The notes under the pieces: model-generated | The model's database searches: none | Told to the model about the DNA's origin: nothing | What the model saw: only the letters and a program-made list of their open reading frames with translations | Shown here: piece after piece, positions 1-8,474 of the stretch | Position numbering within the stretch: the first letter of the stretch is position 1 | Layout: each line of letters opens with the position of its first letter | Translations under genes and position numbers: made by a program | NCBI RefSeq assembly: GCF_003938605.1 | Contig: NZ_RHWX01000016.1 | Location: 33,260-97,259 of the forward strand | Source of the DNA: Brevundimonas sp. 357 | Lineage (GTDB): Bacteria; Pseudomonadota; Alphaproteobacteria; Caulobacterales; Caulobacteraceae | Reading direction: 5' to 3' | DNA length: 64,000 nt

Positions 1-978
1 CCGGTCGGGGAAGTAGGTCGAGTTGCCCTTGGCCCGCGCCTCGCGGTCCAGCGCCGTATTGGGGCGCACATAGGCGGCGACGTCGGCGATGGCGACCCAG
101 ACGATCCAGCCGCCCGCATTGGTCGGGTCTTCGTCGCGCTCGGCATAGACGGCGTCGTCGTGGTCGCGCGCGTCGGCGGGGTCGATGGTGATGAAGGGCA
201 CGTGGCGCAGGTCTTCGCGCCCCTTCAGCGTCGGGACAGCCTGTTCCTCGGCCTCGCGCTCCACGGCCTCGGAGAAGCCGGTCGGCACGCCGTGGGCGTG
301 GATGGCGATGATGGAGGCGGCGCGCGGGTCGTCCTCGCGGCCGATGTTCTCCAGGATTTTGCCGCGCTTGGGGCCGTAGCGATGCTCGCCCTTCTCGACG
401 GCGGCCAGCACCAGGTCGCCGTCGCGCAGATTTGTCGCCTGGGCTGCGGGCACCAGCAGAACGTCCTTGGAGCGCTTGTCGACCGGCTCGACCCGAGTCT
501 CGCGCGCTGACTTGCGGATGACGCCCAGCACGCGGTTGGTTCCGGCGTCCAGCCGCTTGACCAGGCGCGCCTCCCAGCCTTCGACACCTCGGCTGAACTT
601 GACCAGCAGGCGGTCGCCCATGCCGGGCGCCGGGCCGCGCCCTTCGCGGTCGGGCATCAGGACGGCGCGCGGCGCGTCCTCGCTGCTCTTGACCAGTTCG
701 ACATACAACTCGCCGTCGGCGTCGCGATCCACGACATCGACCACGCCGACGGGGGGCAGGGCGCCGGCTTCGGAAAAGCCCTTGCGGCCGCGCTTGCCCA
801 GGCGGCCCTCGGCCTCCAGTTCCTTCAGCATGTCGCGCAAGGCGCGGCGCTCGGCGCCTTTCAGGCCGAAGGCGCGGGCGATGTCGGCCTTTTCAGCCTC
901 TCCGGCCTCGCGCAGGAAGGCGATTAGGGATTCTTTGTCGGGCAGGCCCGCAGCGGGGCGTTTCGGTGTCTTGACCAT
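1..978 (-). CDS. rnr: ribonuclease R (5' part; gene runs off the left edge)
   Basis: RNase R is a processive 3'-5' exoribonuclease that degrades structured RNA in the cytoplasm. Translating the minus strand from the ATG at 978 gives 326 codons without a stop. The N-terminal part looks like a winged-helix region (residues about 1-80) and is followed by cold-shock-like segments. The RNB catalytic signature FITIDPADARDHDDAV lies around residues 262-277, with the aspartates that bind magnesium. The C-terminal half of the catalytic domain and the S1 domain lie outside the window. The closely related RNase II is less likely because of the long N-terminal extension. The gene faces away from the cystathionine beta-synthase gene. 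Confidence 0.9.
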   Translation of the reverse strand, partial: MVKTPKRPAAGLPDKESLIAFLREAGEAEKADIARAFGLKGAERRALRDMLKELEAEGRLGKRGRKGFSEAGALPPVGVVDVVDRDADGELYVELVKSSEDAPRAVLMPDREGRGPAPGMGDRLLVKFSRGVEGWEARLVKRLDAGTNRVLGVIRKSARETRVEPVDKRSKDVLLVPAAQATNLRDGDLVLAAVEKGEHRYGPKRGKILENIGREDDPRAASIIAIHAHGVPTGFSEAVEREAEEQAVPTLKGREDLRHVPFITIDPADARDHDDAVYAERDEDPTNAGGWIVWVAIADVAAYVRPNTALDREARAKGNSTYFPDR

Positions 979-1090
979 TGCGCCCTTTCTAACGCGCTTC
1001 GCGGCGAAAAGGTGAAAACTTGCATGAGTTGACCGCGAGGGTCGCGACGCCCAGCTTCCCCCTGAAACCCGTGCAACGGAGCCTGCTTTC

Positions 1091-2494
1091 ATGTCGATGA
1101 CCGACAATCCCGTCCTGTCCCGCCCCGTGGGGTCGCTGCTGGACCTGATCGGCAAGACGCCGATGGTCGAGGTGACGCGGATCGACACCGGCCCCTGCCG
1201 TCTGTTCCTGAAGCTGGAAAGCCAGAATCCCGGCGGCTCCATCAAGGACCGCATCGCCCTGTCGATGATCGAGGCGGCGGAAAAGCAGGGCTGGCTGAAG
1301 CCGGGCGGCACCATCGTCGAGGCCACGGCGGGCAACACCGGCCTGGCCCTGACCCTGGTCGGCAAGCAGAAGGGCTACAACGTCCTGCTGGTCATCCCCG
1401 ACAAGATGTCGAAGGAGAAGATCCAGCACCTGCGCGCCATGGGCGCCGACGTGCGCCTGACCCGCTCGGACGTGCCGCACGGCCACCCGGAATACTACAC
1501 CGACATGGCCGAGCGCCTGGCCCAGCAGATTCCGGGCGGCTATTTCGTCAACCAGTTCGCCAACGACGCCAACTCCGAGGCCCACTTCAAGACGACCGGC
1601 CCGGAGATCTTCGAGCAGATGGAGGGCGACATCGACGCCTTCGTCGCCGGTATCGGCTCGGGCGGCACGATCACGGGCAACGCCCGCTATTTCAAAGCGC
1701 AGGGCTCCAAGGCCAGGATCATCCTCGCCGACCCGGTCGGCTCGGCGCTGGCGGGCCTGATCAATGAGGGCGTGGCTGGACCTGACGGCAGCTATACGGT
1801 CGAAGGCATCGGCCAGAACTTCATGCCCGACACGGCCGATGCAGACCTGATCGACGTGGCCTATTCCATCCCCGACGCCGAGGCGATCGCCACGGTGCGC
1901 GAACTGCTGCTGAAGGAAGGCATTCTGGCGGGATCGTCGTCCGGCACCCTGATCGCCACGGCCCTGCGCTGGTGCCGCGAGCAGACCGAGCCGAAGCGGG
2001 TCGTGACCTTCGTCTGCGACACCGGCGCCAAATACCTGTCCAAGGTCTACAACGACGCCTGGCTGGCCGATCAGGGCCTGGCCGAGCGCGAACTGCACGG
2101 CGACCTGTCGGACCTGATCAATCGCAAATACGCCGCCGGCGACGTGGTGGTGATCGGGCCGGAAGACACCCTGGACACGGCGTTCAAGCGGATGCGCGGC
2201 GACGGCCTGTCGCAACTGCCGGTCATTCAGGACGGCCGTCTGGTCGGCATTCTGGATGAAAGCGACATCGTCCACATCATGAACACCGACGACATCACCC
2301 GTCAGGAGCGCTTCGCCAAGCCGGTCGCCTCGGCCATGACTCGCGATCTGGACACGCTTCAGGTGACGGAGTCGCTGGACGCCCTGATCCCGGTCTTCGA
2401 CCGCGACCGCGTCGCCATCGTGCTGGACGGCGAGACCTTCGTCGGCCTGATCACCCGCACCGACCTGATCAACCACCTCAGCCTGAACCGGTAA
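1091..2494 (+). CDS. cbs: cystathionine beta-synthase (PLP enzyme with C-terminal CBS pair)
   Basis: Condenses homocysteine and serine (or O-acetylserine) to cystathionine, the first step of reverse transsulfuration, in the cytoplasm. The 467-residue protein has a cysteine-synthase-fold PLP domain with the Schiff-base lysine in GGSIKDRIA (Lys52), the TAGNTGLAL loop and the glycine-rich phosphate loop GIGSGGTITGN. Residues about 340-467 form a pair of CBS regulatory domains (LPVIQDGRLVGILDESD and a second copy ending at the C-terminus). A plain cysteine synthase would lack the CBS pair. It lies 4 bp before a gamma-lyase/synthase gene, so the two form an operon converting homocysteine to cysteine. 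An alternative ATG lies two codons further in. Confidence 0.9.
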   Translation: MSMTDNPVLSRPVGSLLDLIGKTPMVEVTRIDTGPCRLFLKLESQNPGGSIKDRIALSMIEAAEKQGWLKPGGTIVEATAGNTGLALTLVGKQKGYNVLLVIPDKMSKEKIQHLRAMGADVRLTRSDVPHGHPEYYTDMAERLAQQIPGGYFVNQFANDANSEAHFKTTGPEIFEQMEGDIDAFVAGIGSGGTITGNARYFKAQGSKARIILADPVGSALAGLINEGVAGPDGSYTVEGIGQNFMPDTADADLIDVAYSIPDAEAIATVRELLLKEGILAGSSSGTLIATALRWCREQTEPKRVVTFVCDTGAKYLSKVYNDAWLADQGLAERELHGDLSDLINRKYAAGDVVVIGPEDTLDTAFKRMRGDGLSQLPVIQDGRLVGILDESDIVHIMNTDDITRQERFAKPVASAMTRDLDTLQVTESLDALIPVFDRDRVAIVLDGETFVGLITRTDLINHLSLNR

Positions 2495-2498
2495 GCCT

Positions 2499-3662
2499 AT
2501 GTCTGAACTGAAGAACTGCCAGGGCTTTTCGACCCGCGCCATCCATGCGGGCCAGCAGCCGGACCCGACGACGGGCGCGGTGATGACGCCGATCTACGCC
2601 ACCTCGACCTACGCCCAGGAAAGCCCCGGCGTGAACAAGGGCTATGAGTATGCTCGCGGCAAGAACCCGACGCGCGAGGCGTTCGAGGCCTGCATCGCCG
2701 ACCTGGAAGGCGGGGTTCAGGCCTTCGGCTTCGGCTCGGGCATGGCGGCGACCTCGACGGCGCTGGAGCTGCTGGACGCCGGGGCGCACATCATTACCGG
2801 CGACGACCTGTACGGCGGCTCGTGGCGGCTGTTCGAGCGGGTGCGCCGTCGCTCGATGGGGCTGGACTTCAGCTATATCGACCTGACCGACCTGGCGTCG
2901 GTCGAGGCGGCGATCACCGACAAGACGCGGATGCTGTGGGTCGAGACGCCGACCAATCCGCTGATGAAACTGGCCGATATCGAGGCCCTGTCGAAGATCG
3001 CCAAGGCGCACAAGCTGATCCTGGTGGTCGACAACACCTTCGCCACCCCGTGGAGCCAGCAGCCGCTGGCCCTGGGCGCCGACGTGGTCATGCACTCGGC
3101 GACCAAATATCTGAACGGACACTCCGACATCGTCGGCGGGGTTCTGGTGGCCAAGGACGCCGAGATGGCGGCCCAGCTGAAGTTCCTGCAGAACTCGATC
3201 GGCGGCGTCATGGGGCCGTTCGACGCCTTCCTGGCCAACCGGGGGCTGAAGACCCTGGGCCTGCGCATGAAGGCGCACAATGAGAACGCCTTGGCGGTGG
3301 CCCGTTGGCTGGAAGACCGGGCAGGGGTCGCCAAGGTCATTTATCCGGGCCTGGTCAGCCACCCGCAGCACGAATTGGCCGCGCGCCAGATGAACGGCCG
3401 CTTCGGCGGCATGGTCACGGTGCTGATCGACGGCGACCTGGAGCGCACGAAACGGGTGCTGGAGCGGGTGCAGGTCTTCACCCTGGCGGAATCGCTGGGC
3501 GGCGTCGAAAGTCTGGTGAACCACCCGGCCATCATGACCCACGCATCCGTGCCGAAAGAGGTGCGTGAAGCGGGCGGCGTCACCGACAACCTGATCCGCC
3601 TGTCGGTCGGGGTCGAGGACATCGACGACCTGATCGCCGACCTGGACCAGGCCATCGGCTGA
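2499..3662 (+). CDS. cystathionine gamma-lyase / gamma-synthase family PLP enzyme
   Basis: A 387-residue Cys/Met-metabolism PLP enzyme. It carries the family signature with the PLP lysine in HSATKYLNGHSDIVGG (Lys203), the upstream DNTFATPW motif and the late substrate-binding region ESLGGVESLVNHPAIMTH. Family members either cleave cystathionine to cysteine (gamma-lyase) or make it from an activated homoserine (gamma-synthase), and sequence alone separates them poorly. Being 4 bp downstream of cystathionine beta-synthase favours the lyase role in reverse transsulfuration. That assignment is inferred from context; the fold and cofactor are certain. Confidence 0.88.
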   Translation: MSELKNCQGFSTRAIHAGQQPDPTTGAVMTPIYATSTYAQESPGVNKGYEYARGKNPTREAFEACIADLEGGVQAFGFGSGMAATSTALELLDAGAHIITGDDLYGGSWRLFERVRRRSMGLDFSYIDLTDLASVEAAITDKTRMLWVETPTNPLMKLADIEALSKIAKAHKLILVVDNTFATPWSQQPLALGADVVMHSATKYLNGHSDIVGGVLVAKDAEMAAQLKFLQNSIGGVMGPFDAFLANRGLKTLGLRMKAHNENALAVARWLEDRAGVAKVIYPGLVSHPQHELAARQMNGRFGGMVTVLIDGDLERTKRVLERVQVFTLAESLGGVESLVNHPAIMTHASVPKEVREAGGVTDNLIRLSVGVEDIDDLIADLDQAIG

Positions 3663-3675
3663 CGCCGATTGACGC

Positions 3676-3696
3676 GCCGGGGTTCAAATCCCCGGC
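3676..3696 (+). other. perfect hairpin resembling a tRNA T-arm
   Basis: Between the transsulfuration operon and the channel gene is a 7-bp perfect stem (GCCGGGG with CCCCGGC) around the 7-base loop TTCAAAT. The core GGTTCAAATCC fits the T-arm consensus GTTCRANNC, but no D-arm or anticodon arm fits upstream, where the previous coding region ends. It may be a tRNA relic, a simple hairpin, or chance. Confidence 0.4.
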
Positions 3697-3717
3697 AGGC
3701 CTGCCTAGGCTGGGCTC

Positions 3718-4956
3718 ATGTTTGATTTCATCGCCATGCGTGATCGCCTGGCGGAGTTCCCGATCGCGGAGATGCTGATCGGGCTCTGTCTTCTCGTCCT
3801 AGTCGCCTTTATCGCGGACTTTGTGGTCCGCCGCATCCTGACCCGGTTGATCCTGCGGATCGTCGGTCGGGCGGTGCATGATCTCGACACCTTGTTGCAG
3901 CCCGTGGTGCGCAGCTTCACCCGCGTCGTTCCGGCCGTCATCATCCATCAGGGGATCAGCGGCGTGCCGCATCTGGCGCCCGGCTTCGTCACCCTGGTCC
4001 AGAACGTGGCCGGGGCCTTCATGATCGTGGCCGTGGCAATCGGCATCGGGGCTGGGCTGGATATGGCCAACGCCCTCTACGCCCGCTCGCCGCGCGCCCA
4101 TCGCCGCAGCATCAAGGGCTATCTGCAAGTTCTGAAGATCGTCATCTATGCCATCGCCACCATTCTGGTGATCGCGGCCCTGATCGACCGGTCGCCGCTG
4201 CTGTTGCTATCGGGGCTGGGCGCGCTGGCGGCGGTGCTGATGCTGGTGTTCAAGGACACCATCCTGTCGCTGGTGGCGTCGGTTCAGTTGAACTCCAACG
4301 ACATGCTGCGCGTCGGCGACTGGATTGAGATGCCCCAGGTCAACGCCGACGGCGACGTCATCGACATCGCTCTGCACACGGTGAAGGTCCAGAACTGGGA
4401 CAAGACCATCACCACCATCCCGACCTGGCGGCTGATCAGCGAGTCCTACCGCAACTGGCGCGGGATGCAGGACAGCGGCGGGCGCCGCATCAAGCGGTCG
4501 CTGCTGATCGACCAGACCAGCGCGCGCTTCCTGGCCGAGGCCGAGCGCGAGCGGATGCGGCGCTTCCTGCTGATCGACGACTACCTGGCCGACAAGAGCG
4601 CCGAAATGGCGGACTGGAACGCCAAGCTGGTCGAGGCTGGACGCGATCCGGTCAATATGCGGCGTTCGACCAACATCGGCGCCTTCCGCGCCTATGTGCA
4701 GAACTATCTGGAGAACCATCCGCGCATCCGTCAGGACATGACGCTGCTGGTGCGCCAGATGCAGCCGACGGAGACAGGGCTGCCGCTGGAGATCTACGCC
4801 TTCACCGCCACCGTGGCCTGGGCCGAGTATGAGGCGATCCAGGCGGACATCTTCGATCACCTGCTGGCGATCCTACCCGAGTTCGATCTGCGCCTGTTCC
4901 AGTCGCCCAGCGGGGCGGACTTCGTTCAGCTGCGGCGGCCCTCGCTGGCGGCCTAG
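3718..4956 (+). CDS. mechanosensitive ion channel, MscS family (YbdG-like)
   Basis: An inner-membrane channel of the MscS superfamily that opens under membrane tension to release solutes during osmotic downshift. The 412-residue length matches the YbdG/MscM branch. Five hydrophobic segments lie within residues 15-180. The pore-lining helix, rich in Gly and Ala, is around residues 160-185 and is followed by the MscS beta domain with the motif GDWIEMPQ. The region TVKVQNWDKTITTIPTWRL is characteristic of the YbdG group, and the C-terminus is a long cytoplasmic domain. The gene stands alone, with a strong hairpin terminator after it. Confidence 0.9.
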   Translation: MFDFIAMRDRLAEFPIAEMLIGLCLLVLVAFIADFVVRRILTRLILRIVGRAVHDLDTLLQPVVRSFTRVVPAVIIHQGISGVPHLAPGFVTLVQNVAGAFMIVAVAIGIGAGLDMANALYARSPRAHRRSIKGYLQVLKIVIYAIATILVIAALIDRSPLLLLSGLGALAAVLMLVFKDTILSLVASVQLNSNDMLRVGDWIEMPQVNADGDVIDIALHTVKVQNWDKTITTIPTWRLISESYRNWRGMQDSGGRRIKRSLLIDQTSARFLAEAERERMRRFLLIDDYLADKSAEMADWNAKLVEAGRDPVNMRRSTNIGAFRAYVQNYLENHPRIRQDMTLLVRQMQPTETGLPLEIYAFTATVAWAEYEAIQADIFDHLLAILPEFDLRLFQSPSGADFVQLRRPSLAA

Positions 4957-4966
4957 GGGCAAAAGA

Positions 4967-4998
4967 AAAGCGCGCAGAGGGCGACCCCTGCGCGCTTT
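4967..4998. terminator. bidirectional intrinsic terminator
   Basis: An 11-bp perfect stem (AAAGCGCGCAG with CTGCGCGCTTT) with a 10-base loop sits between the convergent channel gene and cold-shock gene. The A-run on one side and T-run on the other suit termination in both directions. Confidence 0.85.
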
Positions 4999-5052
4999 AA
5001 ATCCTGTCATCGTCGGCCCGTCATTGCTGACGCGGCTGGCGATGGAGCCGGA

Positions 5053-5265
5053 TCAGCCTTCGGTCTTCAGTTGACCAGCCGATTCCTTGCCCGAGCGACG
5101 GTCGCGCTCGATTTCGTAGGAAACCTTTTGGTTTTCGTCCAGGCCGCGCAGGCCGGCTTGCTCAACAGCCGAGATGTGGACGAAGACGTCCTTGCCGCCG
5201 TCGTCCGGCTGGATGAAGCCGTAGCCCTTGGTGGAGTTGAACCATTTAACAGTGCCGGTAGCCAT
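5053..5265 (-). CDS. cold-shock protein, CspA family
   Basis: A 70-residue single cold-shock domain that binds single-stranded RNA/DNA and acts as an RNA chaperone. Both nucleic-acid-binding motifs are intact: KGYGFI (RNP1) and VFVHI (RNP2). A good ribosome site (GGAGGT) lies eight bases before the ATG. It is not divergent from a partner gene and has a long untranslated upstream region of about 169 bp, as is usual for cold-shock mRNAs. Which paralogue it is, and whether it is cold-induced, cannot be told from sequence. Confidence 0.95.
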   Translation of the reverse strand: MATGTVKWFNSTKGYGFIQPDDGGKDVFVHISAVEQAGLRGLDENQKVSYEIERDRRSGKESAGQLKTEG

Positions 5266-5434
5266 TTTCAGGACCTCCGCTAGAAGTTGGCCTCAGAGAA
5301 CGTCCCTGAAGACCTGTCGGGTCTGTATGGATCGGCTTAGACCTCGGTGCGCGGGGCAGAAGGCAGAGCGTTACGCAGAGAGATCGACCCCTTTAGGGTG
5401 GACCCTCCGGTGCCCTAATGCAAGAGCCGGTGCG
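5266..5434 (-). promoter_or_regulatory. probable promoter and 5' leader of the cold-shock gene
   Basis: The 169 bp between the cold-shock gene and the next minus-strand gene contain no gene. On the minus strand a CTTGCA box near its upstream end, about 18 bases before an ACCCTAA box, could be a sigma-70-type promoter giving a leader of roughly 130 bases. The box matches are weak, so this is tentative. Confidence 0.3.
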
Positions 5435-5641
5435 TCAGGGCTCGGCCGTTTCCGGCGGCGACACCCAGTGCTCCTGACACAGCTTACGCAGGGCCGAGGT
5501 GATGGTCGAGCCGTAGAGCGCATCCTGGATCCGCTCATAGCCCTCCAGCTTCAGGGCCTGTTTGACATCGCCCACCGTCCGGCAGGATCCGCTTTCGGCC
5601 AGTTGGTACGCACGTTCCAAAGTCGTCGGTCGAAAAGTCAT
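5435..5641 (-). CDS. small conserved-type hypothetical protein (68 aa)
   Basis: A 68-residue soluble acidic/polar protein beginning MTFRPTTLERAYQLAESG. It resembles small uncharacterised alphaproteobacterial proteins in which a predicted helical segment (TVGDVKQALKLEGY) looks like a short DNA- or partner-binding helix-loop-helix. No catalytic motif is visible. It is read in the same direction as the cold-shock gene but has its own gap on both sides. The function is unknown; the call rests on a start in good context, a bounded length and typical codon use. Confidence 0.6.
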   Translation of the reverse strand: MTFRPTTLERAYQLAESGSCRTVGDVKQALKLEGYERIQDALYGSTITSALRKLCQEHWVSPPETAEP

Positions 5642-5705
5642 GACCGCAACCTAGGCCCTTTCGGGCGAAAGATGAAACCGTGCGCCTGAAACGGCGGCGC
5701 GTCGG

Positions 5706-6413
5706 TCAGAAGTAGACGCTGATCCCGGCGACCAGGGCGTCGGCGTACTGCTCGCCCGGAACCTTGGCGTTGGTGCCGTGCCAGCGCAGTTCGGCCTCCA
5801 GCTTGGGCGTCAGGGCGTAGGTCGCGCCGATGTTGTAGCCGGTGTAGTCGACGCTGTTGTCCTGCTCGCGGCGGCCGACCTCGGCCGAGACGTTCAGTTT
5901 GTCGGTGAAGTCCCAGCCGCCGCGCAGGGCGACCCAGGTCCAGGCCTCGACCGATCCGGCGCCGTCGGGCGAGTGTTGCAGCCGCAGGCGCGCGCTGGCC
6001 GGACCGATTGACCGCTTCATGTCGGCCGTGAACTCCCAGGCGTTGGCGTCATAGCCGGGGTCAGCGTCCACCCGCCACTTGTGCGCGACGTTCAGGTCGA
6101 AATCGAAGCCGGCCCACTGCGGGCGCACGCCGCCGGTCAGCTCCAGCTCCAGCTCCGAGCCGCCGCTCTTGATCGTTTCGGCGGCGGGGCTGACGTAGAA
6201 GAGGCCGCTTTCGCTTTCCCATTCCGCCGCGCCCCAGACGAAGGCGTCGCCGTCCGACTTGGAGGCGTCCTTGGAGCGGTTGTCGCTGGCGGCGCCGGCG
6301 CTGAAGCTCCAGCGGCCGGGCATGTCCTGCGCCTGTGCGGCCGTCGAGGCCAGGATCAGGAGCGGGGCGGTCGCCAAGACGGTCGTCTTCAGGGCGGTCG
6401 TCAGGATGCGCAT
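5706..6413 (-). CDS. outer-membrane beta-barrel protein (porin-like, TorF-type)
   Basis: A 235-residue precursor with a clear signal peptide (residues 1-28, cleavage near AQAQD). The mature part is made of alternating amphipathic strands with many aromatic residues and ends in ...GISVYF, the C-terminal phenylalanine that the BAM machinery recognises in outer-membrane proteins. The pattern resembles the TorF family of putative porins seen in alphaproteobacteria. Substrate is unknown. It precedes nothing on its own strand closely, so it appears to be transcribed alone. Confidence 0.7.
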   Translation of the reverse strand: MRILTTALKTTVLATAPLLILASTAAQAQDMPGRWSFSAGAASDNRSKDASKSDGDAFVWGAAEWESESGLFYVSPAAETIKSGGSELELELTGGVRPQWAGFDFDLNVAHKWRVDADPGYDANAWEFTADMKRSIGPASARLRLQHSPDGAGSVEAWTWVALRGGWDFTDKLNVSAEVGRREQDNSVDYTGYNIGATYALTPKLEAELRWHGTNAKVPGEQYADALVAGISVYF

Positions 6414-6449
6414 GAATCGGCCTCGATAGGGGAATGTCGAGGGCGCTTC

Positions 6450-7376
6450 CTAGAGGCGCTTCTTGTCGAATTTATCACAGGCTTGCGAAAACTCGTCCGT
6501 CAGCCGAGCGACAAGCTGAGCCGTGGTCGGCACGTCGTGGATGGCGCCCGAACCCTGGCCCGCCGACCAGATGGTCTTCCAGGCCTTGGCCTCCTCGCCC
6601 ATGTCCAGCTTGTGCTCGGGCAGGGACTTCGGGTCGATCTTGTTCTCGACCAGGGAGGGGGTCAGGAAATTGGCCGGAATGCCGGAGACGGCGGGCGTAT
6701 AGGTGATGTCCGCCGAGCCCGACTGGACGATCAGATCCTTGTAGTGGGGCTGGGCCGCGCTCTCGGTCGTGGCGATGAAGCGGGTGCCCATATAGGCGAA
6801 GTCGGCCCCCATCATCAGCGCCGCCGCCACGTCCTGACCGGTCGACAGGGCGCCCGCCAGGATGATGGTCCCGTCATAGAAGCCGCGCACTTCGTTGATC
6901 AGGGCGAAGGGGTTCACGACGCCGGCGTGCCCGCCCGCGCCGTTGGCGACCAGGATCAGGCCGTCGACGCCCGCCTCGGCCGCCTTCCGCGCATGACGCA
7001 CATTGGCGATGTCGTGGAAGACCACGCCGCCATAGCCGTGCACCGCATCCACCACGTCGCGCACGGCGCCGAGCGAGGTGATGATCAGCGGCACCTTCTC
7101 CTCGACCGAGACCATCATGTCGGCCATCAGGCGCGAGTTGGTCGGGTGGATGATGTGGTTGACGCCGAAGGGGGCGGCGTCGGGCTTCAGCCGCGACTTG
7201 ATCTCGTGCAGCCACTCCCGATAGCCCTCGGTCGTGCGCTGGTTCAGCGAGGGAAAGGTGCCGATCACGCCCGCATTGCAGGCCTCGACCACCAGGTCCG
7301 GCCCGGACACCAGGAACATGGGCGAGGCGATCACCGGCAGCTTCAGGCCGGACTGCAGGGAAGCGGGAATGGCCAC
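6450..7376 (-). CDS. nitronate monooxygenase family flavoprotein
   Basis: A 308-residue FMN-dependent TIM-barrel enzyme of the 2-nitropropane dioxygenase/nitronate monooxygenase family, which oxidises alkyl nitronates. Visible features are the N-terminal LPVIASPMFLVSG segment, the central GANGAGGHAG-like glycine loop (LVANGAGGHAG), and the flavin phosphate-binding region ALMMGADFAYMGTRF. The length is a little shorter than many members. The physiological substrate is unclear; several relatives are simply NAD(P)H-dependent flavin oxidoreductases. One copy of a 37-bp repeat lies about 105 bp upstream of its start. Confidence 0.85.
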   Translation of the reverse strand: MAIPASLQSGLKLPVIASPMFLVSGPDLVVEACNAGVIGTFPSLNQRTTEGYREWLHEIKSRLKPDAAPFGVNHIIHPTNSRLMADMMVSVEEKVPLIITSLGAVRDVVDAVHGYGGVVFHDIANVRHARKAAEAGVDGLILVANGAGGHAGVVNPFALINEVRGFYDGTIILAGALSTGQDVAAALMMGADFAYMGTRFIATTESAAQPHYKDLIVQSGSADITYTPAVSGIPANFLTPSLVENKIDPKSLPEHKLDMGEEAKAWKTIWSAGQGSGAIHDVPTTAQLVARLTDEFSQACDKFDKKRL

Positions 7377-7481
7377 GGGTCGTCTCTCCTGAAGGAACGC
7401 GTTGTTTTAAGCCACGCTAACCGGGTGTCGTCGGGGAAGGCAATGCGCTCCAGCGCCCTTCATCCTTTGTGGGGAGAAGGA

Positions 7482-7518
7482 AAAAACAGAGTCCAATTCG
7501 TCTGAATCGTCTGAAATC
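7482..7518. repeat. 37-bp direct repeat, copy 1
   Basis: An exact 37-bp match to positions 8322-8358, same orientation, flanking the TonB_C-like gene. It contains a short internal tandem (TCGTCTGAA type, two units). On the minus strand it lies upstream of the nitronate monooxygenase gene. Confidence 0.9.
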
Positions 7519-7561
7519 GCTCCGGCGTATTCACTCCTCTTTGTCGAGCGGAGCGGCTTGG

Positions 7562-8269
7562 TCAGTGGATGCTGAAAGGCACGGTGACGACGAAGGCGGA
7601 CCCGACTTCTTCCGGCCGGATCGTCGCGGGGTTCAACCGTCCCCGACGGACGATTTTGACGGCCGCTTCTCCGAATCCGCTGCCGGGAGGAACTTCGGCG
7701 ACAACGGCGCAGTTGGTCGGCTTGCCTGACAGCGCCACTTCACAACGAACGGCGGCGCCGCCCGAAAGGCCGCGATCGACCGCCCGTTGCGGATAGTCCG
7801 ATGCTGTCGGACGGGGCGGCGTCAGCCATCGCGCCTCAACGTTGATCGGCGCTTGAGCCGATGCCTGCGTCGGCTCGGCGTCAAGATTGAACGGCACCCG
7901 AACGGCGAAACGGCGAGACGCAGCAGCAGCGCCGTCAACACCGGCTACGGAGGCGACGCGTCCGCGTTGCACGATGCCGAGGGCCGCCTGACCAAAACCC
8001 ATGCCCTGAGGGTCTTCGGACAGGACTTCGCAGTCGACAGGCGCCCCGTCCGACGCGGCGTCGCAGGCGATGACGGCGGCTCCGCTGGCCCCCGCCTGCA
8101 GCGCCGCTTCAGGGAAGTCATCGGCATGAGGTTGCGGCGGGGCGCTCCAACGCGGCGGCGGCAAGGCGTCGTCGGCATCCTGAGCCGAGGCCGCAGACGG
8201 CAGGGCGGTGATGCCTGAAGCGATCAGGAGGACGAGCAGGGCGGGGCCAGGTCGGGCGGAAAAGATCAC
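7562..8269 (-). CDS. secreted protein with two TonB C-terminal-like repeats
   Basis: A 235-residue precursor with a signal peptide (residues 1-29, ending SAASAQD). The mature part has two similar halves of about 90 residues. Each starts with a Trp/Pro-rich lead (PPRWSAPPQP, then ARWLTPPRP) and continues through an ADD/SDYP segment to a two-cysteine strand (CDAASDGAPVDCEV, then CEVALSGKPTNCAV), a GFGEAA-type turn and a basic RRGR end. This matches the TonB C-terminal fold. It lacks the N-terminal membrane anchor of a true TonB, so it is more likely a periplasmic TonB-domain protein than an energy transducer. The start is GTG with AGGAG before it; a terminator-like hairpin lies in its leader. 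Confidence 0.65.
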   Translation of the reverse strand: MIFSARPGPALLVLLIASGITALPSAASAQDADDALPPPRWSAPPQPHADDFPEAALQAGASGAAVIACDAASDGAPVDCEVLSEDPQGMGFGQAALGIVQRGRVASVAGVDGAAAASRRFAVRVPFNLDAEPTQASAQAPINVEARWLTPPRPTASDYPQRAVDRGLSGGAAVRCEVALSGKPTNCAVVAEVPPGSGFGEAAVKIVRRGRLNPATIRPEEVGSAFVVTVPFSIH

Positions 8270-8280
8270 GGATGCTCCTG

Positions 8281-8318
8281 AAAAAAAGGCGGCGGGCAGG
8301 CGTGGGGTGGGCGCCGCC
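8281..8318 (-). terminator. terminator-like hairpin in the leader of the TonB_C-like gene
   Basis: Read on the minus strand, GGCGGCG and CGCCGCC form a 7-bp GC stem followed at once by seven T. It ends only 11 bases before the GTG start at 8269, so it may attenuate this gene, or end transcription arriving from upstream. Confidence 0.55.
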
Positions 8319-8321
8319 CAG

Positions 8322-8358
8322 AAAAACAGAGTCCAATTCGTCTGAATCGTCTGAAATC
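8322..8358. repeat. 37-bp direct repeat, copy 2
   Basis: Identical to 7482-7518. On the minus strand this copy lies about 50 bp upstream of the TonB_C-like gene, in a position comparable to copy 1 upstream of nitronate monooxygenase. Confidence 0.9.
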
Positions 8359-8474
8359 CCCCGGCGCCGGACGGCCGCTCTCCCCTCGGCCGCAGGGCAG
8401 TCTAGCACAGCTGCGACAGGGGGATGGCCGATTGCGGAGGGAGCGGCGTTTTCTTTGGCGGGGCGAACGCCTAA

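Noticed and set aside
989..2542. A long open reading frame opposite cystathionine beta-synthase
   Set aside because: It is a GC-driven shadow of the real gene with no family pattern and poor start context.
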